DNA of 60,116 nucleotides from Xanthomonas boreopolis (lineage in GTDB: Bacteria > Pseudomonadota > Gammaproteobacteria > Xanthomonadales > Xanthomonadaceae): NCBI GenBank assembly GCA_014654535.1, contig BNBA01000028.1, positions 1 to 60,116 of the forward strand, in the 5' to 3' direction. Positions within the stretch are counted from its first letter, which is position 1. Every line of letters starts with the position of its first letter. Both the position numbers and the translations under genes were made by a program. Below, piece after piece: positions 16,326-27,630 of this stretch. The notes beneath the pieces are model-generated. The model was not told where the DNA came from and did not search any database. It saw nothing but the letters and a program-made list of their open reading frames with translations.

Positions 16326-18158
16326 TTACTCCACCGTCACGCTCTTGGCCAGGTTGCGCGGCTTGTCCACGTCGGTGCCGCGCGCCAGCGCGGTGTGGTA
16401 GGCCAGCAACTGCACCGGGATGGTGTGCACGATCGGGCTGAGCAGGCCGGTGTGGCGCGGCGTGCGGATCACGTGCACGCCTTCGGACTCGCTGAAGTTG
16501 CTGTCCTGGTCGGCGAACACGAACAGCTCGCCGCCGCGCGCGCGCACTTCCTGCATGTTGCTCTTCACCTTTTCCAGCAGGCTGTCGTTCGGCGCGATCA
16601 CCACCACCGGCATCGCCGCGTCCACCAGCGCCAGCGGGCCGTGCTTCAGCTCGCCGGCCGGGTAGGCCTCGGCGTGGATGTAGGAGATTTCCTTGAGCTT
16701 GAGCGCACCTTCCAGCGCGATCGGATAGTGCAGGCCGCGCCCGAGGAACAGTGCGTTGGCCTTGGAAGCGAAGCGCTCGGCCCAGACCTGGATCTGCGGT
16801 TCCAGGTTCAGCGCGTGCTGCACGCTGCCGGGCAGGAAGCGCAGTTGCTCCAGGTAGCCGGCCTCGTTGGCCTCGCTGACGCGCCCGCGCAGCTTGCCCA
16901 GCACCACCGCCAGCTGGAACAGCACCGCCAGCTGGGTCGTGAACGCCTTGGTCGAGGCCACGCCGATCTCGGCGCCGGCGCGGGTGTAGCAGACCAGTTC
17001 GCTGGCGCGCGGGATCGCGCTCTCGGGCACGTTGCAGATCGACAGCGTGTGCAGGTGGCCCAGCGACTTGGCGTACTTGAGCGCCTCCATCGTGTCCAGG
17101 GTTTCGCCCGATTGCGAGATGGTGACGACCAGGTGCTTCGGGTTCGCATACGCCAGCCGGTAGCGGTATTCGCTGGCGATCTCCACGCTGCACGGCAGGT
17201 TGGCGATCGATTCGATCCAGTAGCGCGCGGTCAGGCCGGCATAGTAGCTGGTGCCGCAAGCCAGGATCTGGATGCCCTCGATGCCGGCCAGCACCTCGGC
17301 CGCGCGCTTGCCGAACAGTTCCGCCGGGAATCCGCCGGCGTCGATCGCCGCTTCCAGCGTGTCGCCCAGCGCGCGCGGCTGCTCGTGGATCTCCTTCTGC
17401 ATGAAGTGGCGGTACGGGCCGAGTTCCAGCGAGGCCAGCGACACGTCCGACAGGTGCAGTTCGCGCTCGACCGGCGCATCGCCGGCGTCGAACACGCGCA
17501 CGCCGGCGCGGCGGATCTCGGCGGTATCGCCTTCCTCCAGGAAGATCACCTTGCGGGTGGCCTGCACCACCGCGGAAACGTCGGAGGCGATGAAGTTCTC
17601 GCCCTCGCCCACGCCGACCAGCAGCGGGCAGCCCATGCGCGCGCAGACGATGCGGTCCGGCTCGTCCTGGCTCATCACCGCCAGCGCGTAGGCGCCCCGC
17701 AGCTGCTTGACCGTGCGCTGCAGCGCGGCCAGCAGGTCGACGCCGTCCTGGGCGAGATGGTAGTGGATCAGGTGGGCGATCACCTCGGTATCGGTCTGCG
17801 ACTCGAAGGCGTAGCCGAGCGCGAGCAGCTTCTCGCGCTGCTCCTCGTGGTTCTCGATGATGCCGTTGTGGACCAGCACCACGCCGTGGCTGAGGTGCGG
17901 GTGGGCGTTGGCCTCGGTCACGCCGCCGTGGGTGGCCCAGCGGGTATGGCCGATGCCGGCCGGGGCGGCGAAGCCCTCCGCCTGGGCGGCGCCTGCCATC
18001 TCGGCCACGCGCCCGGTGCGGCGCACGCGGCGGATGCGCCCGCCGTCGATCACGGCGAGGCCGGAGGAATCGTAGCCACGGTATTCCAGGCGCTTGAGGC
18101 CCTCGATCAGGACCGGAACCACATCGCGATCCGCGATCGCGCCGACGATACCGCACAT
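16326..18158 (-). CDS. glmS: Glutamine-fructose-6-phosphate aminotransferase (isomerizing)
   Basis: GlmS makes glucosamine-6-phosphate, the first step of UDP-GlcNAc synthesis for peptidoglycan and LPS. The 610-residue protein starts MCGIVGAI, so the exposed Cys1 is the glutaminase nucleophile; a nine-residue upstream extension would block this and was rejected. The [11 protein letters not shown] block, two SIS domains ([19 protein letters not shown] and [20 protein letters not shown]) and the C-terminal [12 protein letters not shown] are all intact. No glmS ribozyme is expected or seen in this lineage. Its promoter must lie in the region containing the hexamer array at 18198-18269. Confidence 0.97.
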   Translation of the reverse strand: MCGIVGAIADRDVVPVLIEGLKRLEYRGYDSSGLAVIDGGRIRRVRRTGRVAEMAGAAQAEGFAAPAGIGHTRWATHGGVTEANAHPHLSHGVVLVHNGIIENHEEQREKLLALGYAFESQTDTEVIAHLIHYHLAQDGVDLLAALQRTVKQLRGAYALAVMSQDEPDRIVCARMGCPLLVGVGEGENFIASDVSAVVQATRKVIFLEEGDTAEIRRAGVRVFDAGDAPVERELHLSDVSLASLELGPYRHFMQKEIHEQPRALGDTLEAAIDAGGFPAELFGKRAAEVLAGIEGIQILACGTSYYAGLTARYWIESIANLPCSVEIASEYRYRLAYANPKHLVVTISQSGETLDTMEALKYAKSLGHLHTLSICNVPESAIPRASELVCYTRAGAEIGVASTKAFTTQLAVLFQLAVVLGKLRGRVSEANEAGYLEQLRFLPGSVQHALNLEPQIQVWAERFASKANALFLGRGLHYPIALEGALKLKEISYIHAEAYPAGELKHGPLALVDAAMPVVVIAPNDSLLEKVKSNMQEVRARGGELFVFADQDSNFSESEGVHVIRTPRHTGLLSPIVHTIPVQLLAYHTALARGTDVDKPRNLAKSVTVE

Positions 18159-18197
18159 AGAGCAAGTCACCCGGAGGAAAGGCACGCATTCTAGTCG

Positions 18198-18269
18198 TGT
18201 CCGATCCTGTCCTGCCCGTGACGCTACCCGGACAGGTGTCCGCCGCCGGTGTCCGCGGACACCCGGACA
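18198..18269. promoter_or_regulatory. Cluster of six TGTCCG/CGGACA hexamers, candidate enhancer for the NtrC-type regulator
   Basis: Hexamers TGTCCG occur at 18198, 18237 and 18250; the complement CGGACA occurs at 18229, 18256 and 18264. Two pairs form inverted repeats: CGGACA-GG-TGTCCG (18229-18242), and a perfect palindrome GGTGTCCGCGGACACC (18248-18263). The cluster ends about 46 bases before the sigma-54 promoter at 18315, within the range of upstream activating sequences for sigma-54 activators. The likely binder is the regulator encoded at 26290-27630. It is also in the upstream region of glmS on the other strand. Confidence 0.65.
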
Positions 18270-18314
18270 CTCCGCCCGCCGCGCACAAATCCTTTCCTTT
18301 CAATCACTTGCGAT

Positions 18315-18330
18315 TGGCACGCCGTGTGCT
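18315..18330 (+). promoter_or_regulatory. Sigma-54 (-24/-12) promoter
   Basis: TGGCACGCCGTGTGCT has the invariant GG (18316-18317) and GC (18328-18329) exactly 10 bases apart, with the TGGCAC core of the -24 element intact. Transcription would start around 18340, about 25 bases before the start codon of the membrane fusion protein gene. The presence of an NtrC-type activator gene in the same apparent operon supports the call. Confidence 0.8.
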
Positions 18331-18366
18331 TAACGAAACACGACTCCCACCGGACGACGCTTCCCG

Positions 18367-19638
18367 ATGATCCGCGACACCTCCGCCCAGGACCAGATCC
18401 TCTCCTCCCGCTCCTCGAAGGTGGCCTGGCGCCGCTGGCTCTGGCCCGCGGTGGCCGGCCTGGTCGTGCTGGCCGGCATCGGTTGGGCGGTGGCCGGCTG
18501 GAGTGCGGGCACGCGCTCGTTCGACGCCGGGCGCGTGCGCATCGCCGAGGTGAAGCGCGGCGACCTGGTCCGCGACATCGCCGCCGACGGCCGCGTGATC
18601 GCGGCCAACAGCCCGATCCTGTACGCGATCTCGGCCGGCACGGTGGACCTGAAGGTGGTCGCCGGCGACGTGGTCAAGCAGGGCCAGGAGCTGGCGGTGA
18701 TCGACAGCCCCGAGCTGCGCAGCAAGCTGGCGCAGGAGCAGGCCACGCTAGCCGGCCTGGAGGCCGAGGCCAGCCGCGCCGCGCTGGACGCCACGCTCGC
18801 CAAGGCCGAGGGCCGCAAGATCATCGACCAGGCCGAGATCGACCGCCAGGCCGCCGCGCGCGACCTGGAGCGCTACCAGCGCGGCTACGACGCCGGCGCG
18901 GTGCCGCAGGTCGACCTGGCCAAGGCCCAGGACACGCTCAAGAAGACCGACATCGAGCTGCACAACGCGCAGCGCGAGGCCCGGATCAAGAGCGACAGCG
19001 GCGACCTGGACGCGCGCAACAAGCGCCTGCTCGCCGATCGCCAGCGCGCGGTGGTGAACGAGGTCCAGCGCCAGGTCGACGCGCTGACCCTGCGCGCGCC
19101 GTTCGACGGGCAGGTCGGCCAGGTCCAGGCGGTGCAGCACACCCAGGTCGCGGCCAACGCGCCGGTGCTGGGCGTGGTCGACCTGAGCAAGTTCGAGGTC
19201 GAGATCAAGGTGCCGGAAAGCTTCGCGCGCGACCTGGCGATCGGCATGCCGGCGCAGTTGACCAGCGGCAGCGGGCAGCCGTTCCCCGGCGCGATCTCGG
19301 CGGTGTCGCCGGAAGTGGTCAACGGCGAGGTCACCGCGCGCATCCGCTTCTCCGACAAGCAGCCGCCGGGCCTGCGCCAGAGCCAGCGCATGAGCGCGCG
19401 CGTGCTGATGGATACGCGCCGCAACGTGCTCAAGGTCGAGCGCGGGCCGTTCGTCGAGCAGTCCGGCGGACGTTATGCGTACGTCATGGACGGCCGCAGC
19501 GCGGTGCGCCGCCCGGTCCAGCTCGGCGCCGCCAGCCTCGGCGAGGTCGAGGTGATTTCCGGCCTGCAACCCGGCGACCGCGTCGTGGTCTCCGGCAGCG
19601 ACCTGTTCGGCGATGCCGAGCGGGTGACGATCCATTGA
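18367..19638 (+). CDS. Periplasmic adaptor (membrane fusion protein) of an ABC efflux system
   Basis: The 423-residue protein has a short cytoplasmic N-terminus, one membrane segment (LWPAVAGLVVLAGIGWAVAG, about residues 27-46), and then a lipoyl/barrel-sandwich part (AGTVDLKVVAGDVVKQGQEL). A coiled-coil hairpin follows at about residues 110-220 (EQATLAGLEAEASRAALDAT and following), then a beta-barrel region (LRAPFDGQVGQVQAVQHTQV) and a membrane-proximal domain. This is the HlyD/MacA family that links an inner-membrane transporter to an outer-membrane channel. It is the first gene of the module, directly behind the sigma-54 promoter. No outer-membrane factor gene is present in the module. Confidence 0.9.
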   Translation: MIRDTSAQDQILSSRSSKVAWRRWLWPAVAGLVVLAGIGWAVAGWSAGTRSFDAGRVRIAEVKRGDLVRDIAADGRVIAANSPILYAISAGTVDLKVVAGDVVKQGQELAVIDSPELRSKLAQEQATLAGLEAEASRAALDATLAKAEGRKIIDQAEIDRQAAARDLERYQRGYDAGAVPQVDLAKAQDTLKKTDIELHNAQREARIKSDSGDLDARNKRLLADRQRAVVNEVQRQVDALTLRAPFDGQVGQVQAVQHTQVAANAPVLGVVDLSKFEVEIKVPESFARDLAIGMPAQLTSGSGQPFPGAISAVSPEVVNGEVTARIRFSDKQPPGLRQSQRMSARVLMDTRRNVLKVERGPFVEQSGGRYAYVMDGRSAVRRPVQLGAASLGEVEVISGLQPGDRVVVSGSDLFGDAERVTIH

Positions 19639-19741
19639 AAGCCGGGACCCGGTCCCGGAAACGCCGAGTCCGCTCCTGCTTTTGCTTTGTCCCGAGTCCG
19701 GCTCCCGAAACACCACACATCATCCGCAGAGGAACCAACCC

Positions 19742-20467
19742 ATGCTGCAAATGACCTCCGTCTCCAAGATCTTCCGCACCGAACAGGTCGAAACCCACGC
19801 GCTGCGCTCGCTCGACCTGCACGTGCGCGAAGGCGAGTTCGTCGCCGTCACGGGGCCGTCCGGCTCGGGCAAGACTACGTTTCTCAACATCGCCGGCCTG
19901 CTGGAGACCTTCACCAGCGGCCAGTACCTGCTCGACGGCGAGGACGTGAGCCATCTCGGCGACGACGCGCGCTCGCGGCTGCGCAACCGCAAGATCGGCT
20001 TCATCTTCCAGAGCTTCAACCTGATCCCCGACCTCAACCTGTTCGACAACGTCGACGTGCCGCTGCGCTACCGCGGCATGTCCGCGTCCGAGCGCAAGCA
20101 GCGCATCGAGGAGTCGCTGGGCAAGGTCGGGCTCGGCTCCCGCATGAAGCACTACCCGGCCGAGCTGTCCGGCGGCCAGCAGCAGCGCGCGGCGATCGCG
20201 CGCGCCCTGGCCGGCAGCCCGCGCCTGCTGCTCGCCGACGAACCGACCGGCAACCTGGACTCGCAGATGGCGCGCGGCGTGATGGAACTGCTGGAGGAGA
20301 TCAACTCGCAGGGCACCACCATCGTGATGGTCACCCACGATCCGGAGCTGGCCGCGCGCGCGCAGCGCAATGTCCACATCGTCGACGGCCAGGCCACCGA
20401 CCTGGAACGCGAGGCCGTGCTGCTGCGCCCGCGCCCGGTGCCGTCCGTTTCCGCCACGGGTGCCTGA
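19742..20467 (+). CDS. ABC transporter ATP-binding protein (MacB/LolD type)
   Basis: The 241-residue ATPase has Walker A GPSGSGKTT (residues 38-46), the signature LSGGQQQR (from 142), Walker B LLLADEPTGNLD (from 162) and the switch His in VMVTHDPEL. LADEPTGNLD is characteristic of the MacB/LolD/FtsE branch, which works with FtsX-like permeases as mechanotransmission systems. It is the only ATPase gene for four permease genes downstream. The 103-base gap upstream holds a stretch with GGGACCCGGTCCCGG and CCGAGTCC repeat words. Confidence 0.95.
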   Translation: MLQMTSVSKIFRTEQVETHALRSLDLHVREGEFVAVTGPSGSGKTTFLNIAGLLETFTSGQYLLDGEDVSHLGDDARSRLRNRKIGFIFQSFNLIPDLNLFDNVDVPLRYRGMSASERKQRIEESLGKVGLGSRMKHYPAELSGGQQQRAAIARALAGSPRLLLADEPTGNLDSQMARGVMELLEEINSQGTTIVMVTHDPELAARAQRNVHIVDGQATDLEREAVLLRPRPVPSVSATGA

Positions 20468-20477
20468 GGAGGCCGCC

Positions 20478-21788
20478 ATGCTCGGCTACTACGCCAATCT
20501 CGCCTTGCGCAGCTTCCGGCGCAACAAGGTCCTGACCGCGCTGATGGTGCTGGCGATCGCGCTCGGCATCGGCGCGTCGATGACCACGCTGACGGTGTTC
20601 CACGTGCTCTCGGGCGACCCGATCCCGTCCAAGAGCGACCGACTGTTCAACGTGCAGCTCGACCCGCAGCCGATCGCCAACTACCACGAGGGCGAGGAGC
20701 CGGAAAGCCAGCTCACCCGCTACGACGCCGAGGCGTTGCTGCGCGAGAAGCGCGCCTTCCGCCAGACCATCACCACCGGCGGCTTCGGCGCGATCGAACC
20801 GGAGGGCAGCACGCTCAAGCCGTTCCAGCTGATGCTGCGCTTCGCCACCGCCGATTTCTTCCCGATGTTCGAGGTGCCGATGCTGCATGGCCGCGGCTGG
20901 AGCAGCGCGGACGACGAGGCGCGCGCGCGCGTGGTGGTCATCTCGCGCAAGCTCAGCGAGAAGCTGTTCGGCACGCCCGACGGCACCGGGCGGACCGTGC
21001 GCATCGAGAAGAACGCCTACCGCGTGGTCGGGGTCATGGACGAGTGGCGGCCGAGCCCGCGCTTCTACGACCTGTTCAACGGCCAGTACGGCGAGACCGA
21101 GCAGGTGATCGTGCCGTTCTCCACCGCGATGGACGTCAAGCTGTCCCGCCGCGGCAACATGAACTGCTTCTCCGCCGACGGCACGCCCAGCACCGACGGC
21201 ACCGCGCTGGAAGCCAGCTGCACCTGGCTGCAGTACTGGGTCGAGCTGAAGGACGCTTCGCAGGCGGCCGACTACAAGGCCTACCTCGACAACTACTCGG
21301 CCCAGCAGCGCCAGGCGGGCCGCTACCAGCGGCCGCCCAACACCCGCCTGCGCGACGTGATGACGCTGCTGGAGTATCGCAAGGTCGTGCCGGGCGACGT
21401 GCGCCTGCAGATGTGGCTGGCGATGAGCTTCCTGGCGGTGTGCCTGATCAACAGCGTCGGCCTGCTGCTGGCCAAGTTCCTGCGCCGCAGCAGCGAGATC
21501 GGCGTGCGCCGCGCGCTCGGCGCCAGCCGCCGCGACATCTTCGTGCAGTGCCTGGTCGAGGCCGTCGGCGTCGGCACCGTGGGAGGCCTGCTCGGCCTGG
21601 GCCTGGCCCTGGCCGGCCTGGCCGCGGTACGGCGGCAGCCGGTGGACTACGCCTCGCTGGCGCACCTGGACCTGCCGATGCTGCTGACCGCCATCGCGTT
21701 GACCCTGTTCGCCAGCATGCTCGCCGGCCTGCTGCCCGCCTGGCGCGCGATGCAGGTCGCGCCCGCCCTGCAACTCAAGAGCCAGTAG
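20478..21788 (+). CDS. FtsX/MacB-type ABC permease, type A copy 1
   Basis: The 436-residue permease has an N-terminal membrane segment (VLTALMVLAIALGIGASMTT), then a large periplasmic MacB_PCD-type domain of about 230 residues, and then three C-terminal helices with the FtsX motif block LRRSSEIGVRRALGASRRDI. The ATG follows GAGGAGG closely after the ATPase stop. It closely resembles the permease at 23057-24370 along its whole length (shared blocks TTLTVFHVLSGDPIP, TADFFPMFEVP/TSTDFFPMFEVP and DDEARARV). With the next gene it forms the first permease pair. Confidence 0.92.
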   Translation: MLGYYANLALRSFRRNKVLTALMVLAIALGIGASMTTLTVFHVLSGDPIPSKSDRLFNVQLDPQPIANYHEGEEPESQLTRYDAEALLREKRAFRQTITTGGFGAIEPEGSTLKPFQLMLRFATADFFPMFEVPMLHGRGWSSADDEARARVVVISRKLSEKLFGTPDGTGRTVRIEKNAYRVVGVMDEWRPSPRFYDLFNGQYGETEQVIVPFSTAMDVKLSRRGNMNCFSADGTPSTDGTALEASCTWLQYWVELKDASQAADYKAYLDNYSAQQRQAGRYQRPPNTRLRDVMTLLEYRKVVPGDVRLQMWLAMSFLAVCLINSVGLLLAKFLRRSSEIGVRRALGASRRDIFVQCLVEAVGVGTVGGLLGLGLALAGLAAVRRQPVDYASLAHLDLPMLLTAIALTLFASMLAGLLPAWRAMQVAPALQLKSQ

Positions 21789-21813
21789 AGCCCGCTCTGC
21801 CCAGGAGATTCCC

Positions 21814-23043
21814 ATGGACATCCGACCCGTTCTTTCCGCGCTGTCGCGCCACAAGACCGCCGCCGCGCTGATCGTCGTCGAGATCGCGTTGACCTGCGCC
21901 ATCATCTGCAACGCGATGTTCCTGATCAGCCAGCGCATCGACAAGCTCAGCGAACCCAGTGGCCTCGTCGAGGACCAGGTGCTGGAGATCAGCCTCGCCG
22001 GCATCGGCGAGCAGGCCGACAAGGATGCGCGCACGGCCGAGGACCTGGCCGCGCTGCGCGCCATCCCCGGCGTGACCGACGCCGTCGTCGGCAACCAGGT
22101 GCCGTTCTTCGACAATTCCAACAACACCGGGCTCGGGCTGGTTCCCAACCAGGCCAACAACACCGTCAACGCGGCCCAGTACCAGGGCGACACGCTGGTG
22201 AAGACGCTCGGCCTGCGCCTGGTCGCCGGCCGCGACTTCCTGCCCGACGAGATCCTGCTCGGCAGCGCGGTCAACAAGATGCTGGCCGAACATCCGGAGA
22301 AGGTGTCCTCGGCGGTGATCGTCACCCAGTCGCTGGCCCGCAAGCTGTTCCCCGACGGCCCGGCGGTCGGCAAGACGATCTATACCGGCAACATCCCGCT
22401 GACCATCGTCGGCGTGGTGGAGACGCTGGCGCGCCCGAACATCTGGGGCGCCGACGCTGGCAAGGGCGACTCGATGATCCTGCCGGTCCGCCTGCCCTAT
22501 ACCGACGGCTTCTACTTCCTGCGCGTGGCCGATCCGGGCCGCCGCCAGGAACTGCTGAAGACCGCGGTGGATACGCTGACGCGGCTGGACCCCAACCGCC
22601 TGGTGCTGCGCCAGCGCACCTACGAGGAGATCCGCGGCGAGTATTTCCGCAACGACCGCGCCATGGTCGGGCTGATGATCGTGGTATGCGTGTCGCTGAT
22701 GGTGGTGACCGCGCTCGGCATCGTCGGGCTGGCCAGCTTCTGGGTGCAGCAGCGCACCAAGCAGATCGGCATCCGCCGCGCGCTCGGCGCCACCCGCGGC
22801 CAGGTGCTGCGCTACTTCCAGACCGAGAACTTCCTGTTGGCGAGCATCGGCATCGTGCTCGGCATGCTGCTGGCCTATTCGCTCAACCAGATGCTGATGG
22901 GCCGCTACGAGCTGCCGCGCCTGCCGTTGGTGTACCTGCCCATCGGTGCGGCGCTGCTGTGGCTGCTCGGCCAGCTCTCGGTGCTCGGCCCGGCGCGCCG
23001 CGCCGCGGCGGTGCCGCCGGCCGTCGCCACGCGCGGCGCCTAG
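21814..23043 (+). CDS. FtsX/MacB-type ABC permease, type B copy 1
   Basis: This 409-residue permease starts MDIRPVLSALSRHKTAAALI, with the first helix at about residues 16-38, a periplasmic domain, and a C-terminal FtsX domain (LASFWVQQRTKQIGIRRALG, then YFQTENFLLASIGIVLGMLL). It differs clearly from the type A permease, so A and B probably form a heterodimer. It is closely related to the permease at 24457-25683, nearly identical over the last 120 residues. The gap to the next gene is 13 bases. Confidence 0.92.
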   Translation: MDIRPVLSALSRHKTAAALIVVEIALTCAIICNAMFLISQRIDKLSEPSGLVEDQVLEISLAGIGEQADKDARTAEDLAALRAIPGVTDAVVGNQVPFFDNSNNTGLGLVPNQANNTVNAAQYQGDTLVKTLGLRLVAGRDFLPDEILLGSAVNKMLAEHPEKVSSAVIVTQSLARKLFPDGPAVGKTIYTGNIPLTIVGVVETLARPNIWGADAGKGDSMILPVRLPYTDGFYFLRVADPGRRQELLKTAVDTLTRLDPNRLVLRQRTYEEIRGEYFRNDRAMVGLMIVVCVSLMVVTALGIVGLASFWVQQRTKQIGIRRALGATRGQVLRYFQTENFLLASIGIVLGMLLAYSLNQMLMGRYELPRLPLVYLPIGAALLWLLGQLSVLGPARRAAAVPPAVATRGA

Positions 23044-23056
23044 GCCGGAGACCCGC

Positions 23057-24370
23057 ATGTTCGTCTACTACTTGAAACTGGCGCTGCGCAGCTTCCAGCG
23101 CAACCGGATCCTCACCACGCTGATGGTGCTGGCGATCGCGCTCGGCATCGGCACCTCGATGACCACGTTGACGGTGTTCCACGTGCTGTCGGGCGATCCG
23201 ATCCCGGGCAAGAGCGAACGTCTGTTCTATCCGCAGATGGATCCGCGACCGCTGGCTGGCTATCGCCCCGGCGACGAGCCGGCGCTGCAGCTCACCCGCC
23301 TGGACGCGGAAACGCTGCTGCGCGAGAAGCGCGGCAAGCGCCAGGCGTTGATGTCCGGCGGCGGCCTGGCGATCGAACCGGAGGCGGCGAACATGCCGCC
23401 CTTCACGGCGCGCGCACGCTATACCTCGACCGATTTCTTCCCGATGTTCGAGGTGCCGTTCGCACGCGGCCGGCCCTGGACCACGGCCGACGATGAGGCG
23501 CGCGCGCGTGTGGCGGTGATCAGCCAGTCGCTGGCGGACAAGCTGTACGGGGCGGCCGATCCGGTCGGCCGCATGCTCAAGGTCAACGGCACCGGATTGC
23601 GCATCGTCGGGGTACTGGACGATTGGAATCCCAATCCCCGCTTCTACGACATGACCAATCGGCAGTACGGCGACGTCGAAGAGGTATTCGTGCCCTTCTC
23701 CACTTCGCGCGACCTGCGCTTGGGCACCAGCGGCAACATCGATTGCTGGGGCGATTCGGATCCGGACGATCCGGAGGGCAACTACGGTCTGCATGCAGGC
23801 TGCAGCTGGATCCAGTACTGGGTCGAGCTGGACTCGTCCGCACAGGCGGCGGATTACCGCAATTACCTCGCCAACTACGTCGCCCAGCAGCATGCCAGCG
23901 GGCGCTTCCAGCGCCCCGCCAACATCGCGTTGTACGACGTGATGGGCTGGATGGACCACAACCAGGTGGTGCCTTCGGACGTGCGCCTGCAACTATGGCT
24001 GGCGTTGGGCTTCCTCGGCATCTGCCTGCTCAACACGGTGGGACTGATGCTGGCCAAGTTCCTACGCCGCAGCGGCGAGATCGGCGTGCGCCGGGCCCTG
24101 GGCGCGGCACGCCGGGACATCCTGTTCCAGTGCCTGGTCGAAGCTTCGGTGATCGGCCTGGCCGGCGGCATCCTCGGCCTGGCCCTGGCGTGGATAGGCC
24201 TGTGGCTGGTGCGCAGGCAACCCACCGACTACGGCGCGCTGGTGCACATGGACCTGTCGATGCTGGGAACCACCTTCGTCCTGGCGATCGCCAGCAGCCT
24301 GGCGGCCGGGTTGCTGCCGGCGCTGCGGGCGATGCAGATCGCGCCGGTGCTGCAACTCAAGTCGCAATGA
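23057..24370 (+). CDS. FtsX/MacB-type ABC permease, type A copy 2
   Basis: The 437-residue product (MFVYYLKLALRSFQRNRILT) is a paralogue of the permease at 20478-21788. It has the same start, the same TTLTVFHVLSGDPIPGKSERL block, and the same C-terminal LRRSGEIGVRRALGAARRDI. The periplasmic domain is the most divergent part (AIEPEAANMPPFTARARYTS compared with AIEPEGSTLKPFQLMLRFAT), as expected if the two copies recognise different ligands. The ATG is preceded by GGAGAC. It belongs to the second tandem permease pair. Confidence 0.92.
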   Translation: MFVYYLKLALRSFQRNRILTTLMVLAIALGIGTSMTTLTVFHVLSGDPIPGKSERLFYPQMDPRPLAGYRPGDEPALQLTRLDAETLLREKRGKRQALMSGGGLAIEPEAANMPPFTARARYTSTDFFPMFEVPFARGRPWTTADDEARARVAVISQSLADKLYGAADPVGRMLKVNGTGLRIVGVLDDWNPNPRFYDMTNRQYGDVEEVFVPFSTSRDLRLGTSGNIDCWGDSDPDDPEGNYGLHAGCSWIQYWVELDSSAQAADYRNYLANYVAQQHASGRFQRPANIALYDVMGWMDHNQVVPSDVRLQLWLALGFLGICLLNTVGLMLAKFLRRSGEIGVRRALGAARRDILFQCLVEASVIGLAGGILGLALAWIGLWLVRRQPTDYGALVHMDLSMLGTTFVLAIASSLAAGLLPALRAMQIAPVLQLKSQ

Positions 24371-24380
24371 GCCCGAGTGG

Positions 24381-24407
24381 CCTTCGCCGCGCAAGCGGCG
24401 GCGAAGG
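24381..24407. terminator. Hairpin inside the ABC operon (possible attenuator)
   Basis: A 10-bp stem, CCTTCGCCGC / GCGGCGAAGG, with a 7-base loop lies in the 86-base gap between the second type A and type B permease genes. No T-tract follows, so full termination is unlikely; partial attenuation or mRNA processing is possible. The gap here is the largest between adjacent permease genes. Confidence 0.4.
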
Positions 24408-24456
24408 TCCCGTTCCGTCCACCGCCACCATCCAAGGGACGCACAGGTATACCGCC

Positions 24457-25683
24457 ATGGACATCCGCCCCATCGTCTCATCCCTGAGCCGGCACAAGCT
24501 CGCCGCGCTGCTGATCGTGCTCGAGATCGCGGCCAGCTGCGCGATCGTCTGCAACGCGTTGTTCCTGATCGGCGACCGCATCGGCCACATGCAGCGCCCT
24601 TCCGGCACCGACGAAACGCACCTGGTGGCGCTGAAGGCCAATGCGATCAACCGCGACGGCGATGCCATGGCCATCACCCGCGCCGACCTGGAGGCGCTGC
24701 GGTCACTGCCGGGCGTGCGTTCGGTCACGGTCGTCAACCAGATACCGTTCGGCAACTCGATGTGGAACAGCGGCGTGAAGCTGGATGCCGACCAGCAGGA
24801 CAATACTCTGGTTTCCACCAACTACATGGTCGGCCAGGACGGGCTGCGCACGCTGGGAGTGCAACTGATCGCCGGACGCGACTTCGTCGGCAGCGATTAC
24901 ACCAGTCTGAACACGTCCAGCGACAGTTCGCTCGCATTCCCCTCGGTCATCCTCAGCCAGGCCTTGGCCCAGCGCCTGTTTCCGGACGGCCAGGCCGTCG
25001 GCAAGCCGATCTACGTCTTCGGCGACACGCCGCATCGCGTCGTCGGCGTGATCGCGCGCCTGGTGAAGCCCCGCGACAGCATCAAGACCGGCGGCTACGA
25101 AGAGTCGATGATCTTCCCCGGCATGCCCGACTACGACAGCGGCGTCTACCTGCTCAACGTCGCCGACCCCAGCCAGCGCGAGGCCGTGCTGGCGGCTGCC
25201 AAGAAGACGCTGGCGGCGCAGGGCCCGCTGCGCATCGTGTCGCAGCGGACGACCACCACCCTGCAGGAACTGCGCGAGCGCTACTACCGCAACGACCGCG
25301 CCATGGCCTGGCTGCTGATCGGCGTATCGAGCCTGCTGCTGTTGATCACCGCGCTAGGCATCGTCGGGCTGGCCAGCTTCTGGGTACAGCAGCGCACCCG
25401 GCAGATCGGCATCCGCCGCGCGCTCGGCGCCACCCGGCATCAGATCCTGCGCTACTTCCAGACGGAGAACTTCCTGCTCGCCACCGCCGGCATCGTGCTC
25501 GGCATGCTGCTCGCCTATTCGCTCAACCTGCTGCTGATGGACCGCTACGAGCTGCCGCGCCTGCCTTGGGCGTACCTGCCGATCGGCGCGCTGCTGCTGT
25601 GGCTGCTCGGCCAGCTCGCCGTGCTGTGGCCCGCGCGCCGTGCCGCGGCGATCCCGCCGGCGGTGGCCACGCGCAGTTCCTAG
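24457..25683 (+). CDS. FtsX/MacB-type ABC permease, type B copy 2
   Basis: The 408-residue permease (MDIRPIVSSLSRHKLAALLI) is the paralogue of the gene at 21814-23043. The C-terminal halves are nearly superimposable (LASFWVQQRTRQIGIRRALG; LLMDRYELPRLPWAYLPIG). The periplasmic domain differs, including an insertion with SLNTSSDSSLAFP after the RDFVGSDY block. It completes an ABAB arrangement best explained by duplication of an ancestral AB pair. Confidence 0.92.
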   Translation: MDIRPIVSSLSRHKLAALLIVLEIAASCAIVCNALFLIGDRIGHMQRPSGTDETHLVALKANAINRDGDAMAITRADLEALRSLPGVRSVTVVNQIPFGNSMWNSGVKLDADQQDNTLVSTNYMVGQDGLRTLGVQLIAGRDFVGSDYTSLNTSSDSSLAFPSVILSQALAQRLFPDGQAVGKPIYVFGDTPHRVVGVIARLVKPRDSIKTGGYEESMIFPGMPDYDSGVYLLNVADPSQREAVLAAAKKTLAAQGPLRIVSQRTTTTLQELRERYYRNDRAMAWLLIGVSSLLLLITALGIVGLASFWVQQRTRQIGIRRALGATRHQILRYFQTENFLLATAGIVLGMLLAYSLNLLLMDRYELPRLPWAYLPIGALLLWLLGQLAVLWPARRAAAIPPAVATRSS

Positions 25684-25732
25684 GCAGCCAGACACTTCAT
25701 CACCACCGACAGACGCCCTGGACCCCGAATCG

Positions 25733-26254
<522 letters not shown>

Positions 26255-26289
26255 CCGTTACGATGACGTCCCACCCGTTCCGATCCGCC

Positions 26290-27629
<1,340 letters not shown>

Positions 27630-27630
<1 letters not shown>

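Noticed and set aside
18159-18366. A glmS ribozyme or other riboswitch
   Set aside because: The region is G+C-rich with simple inverted hexamers and shows none of the ribozyme core; the ribozyme is known from Gram-positive bacteria.
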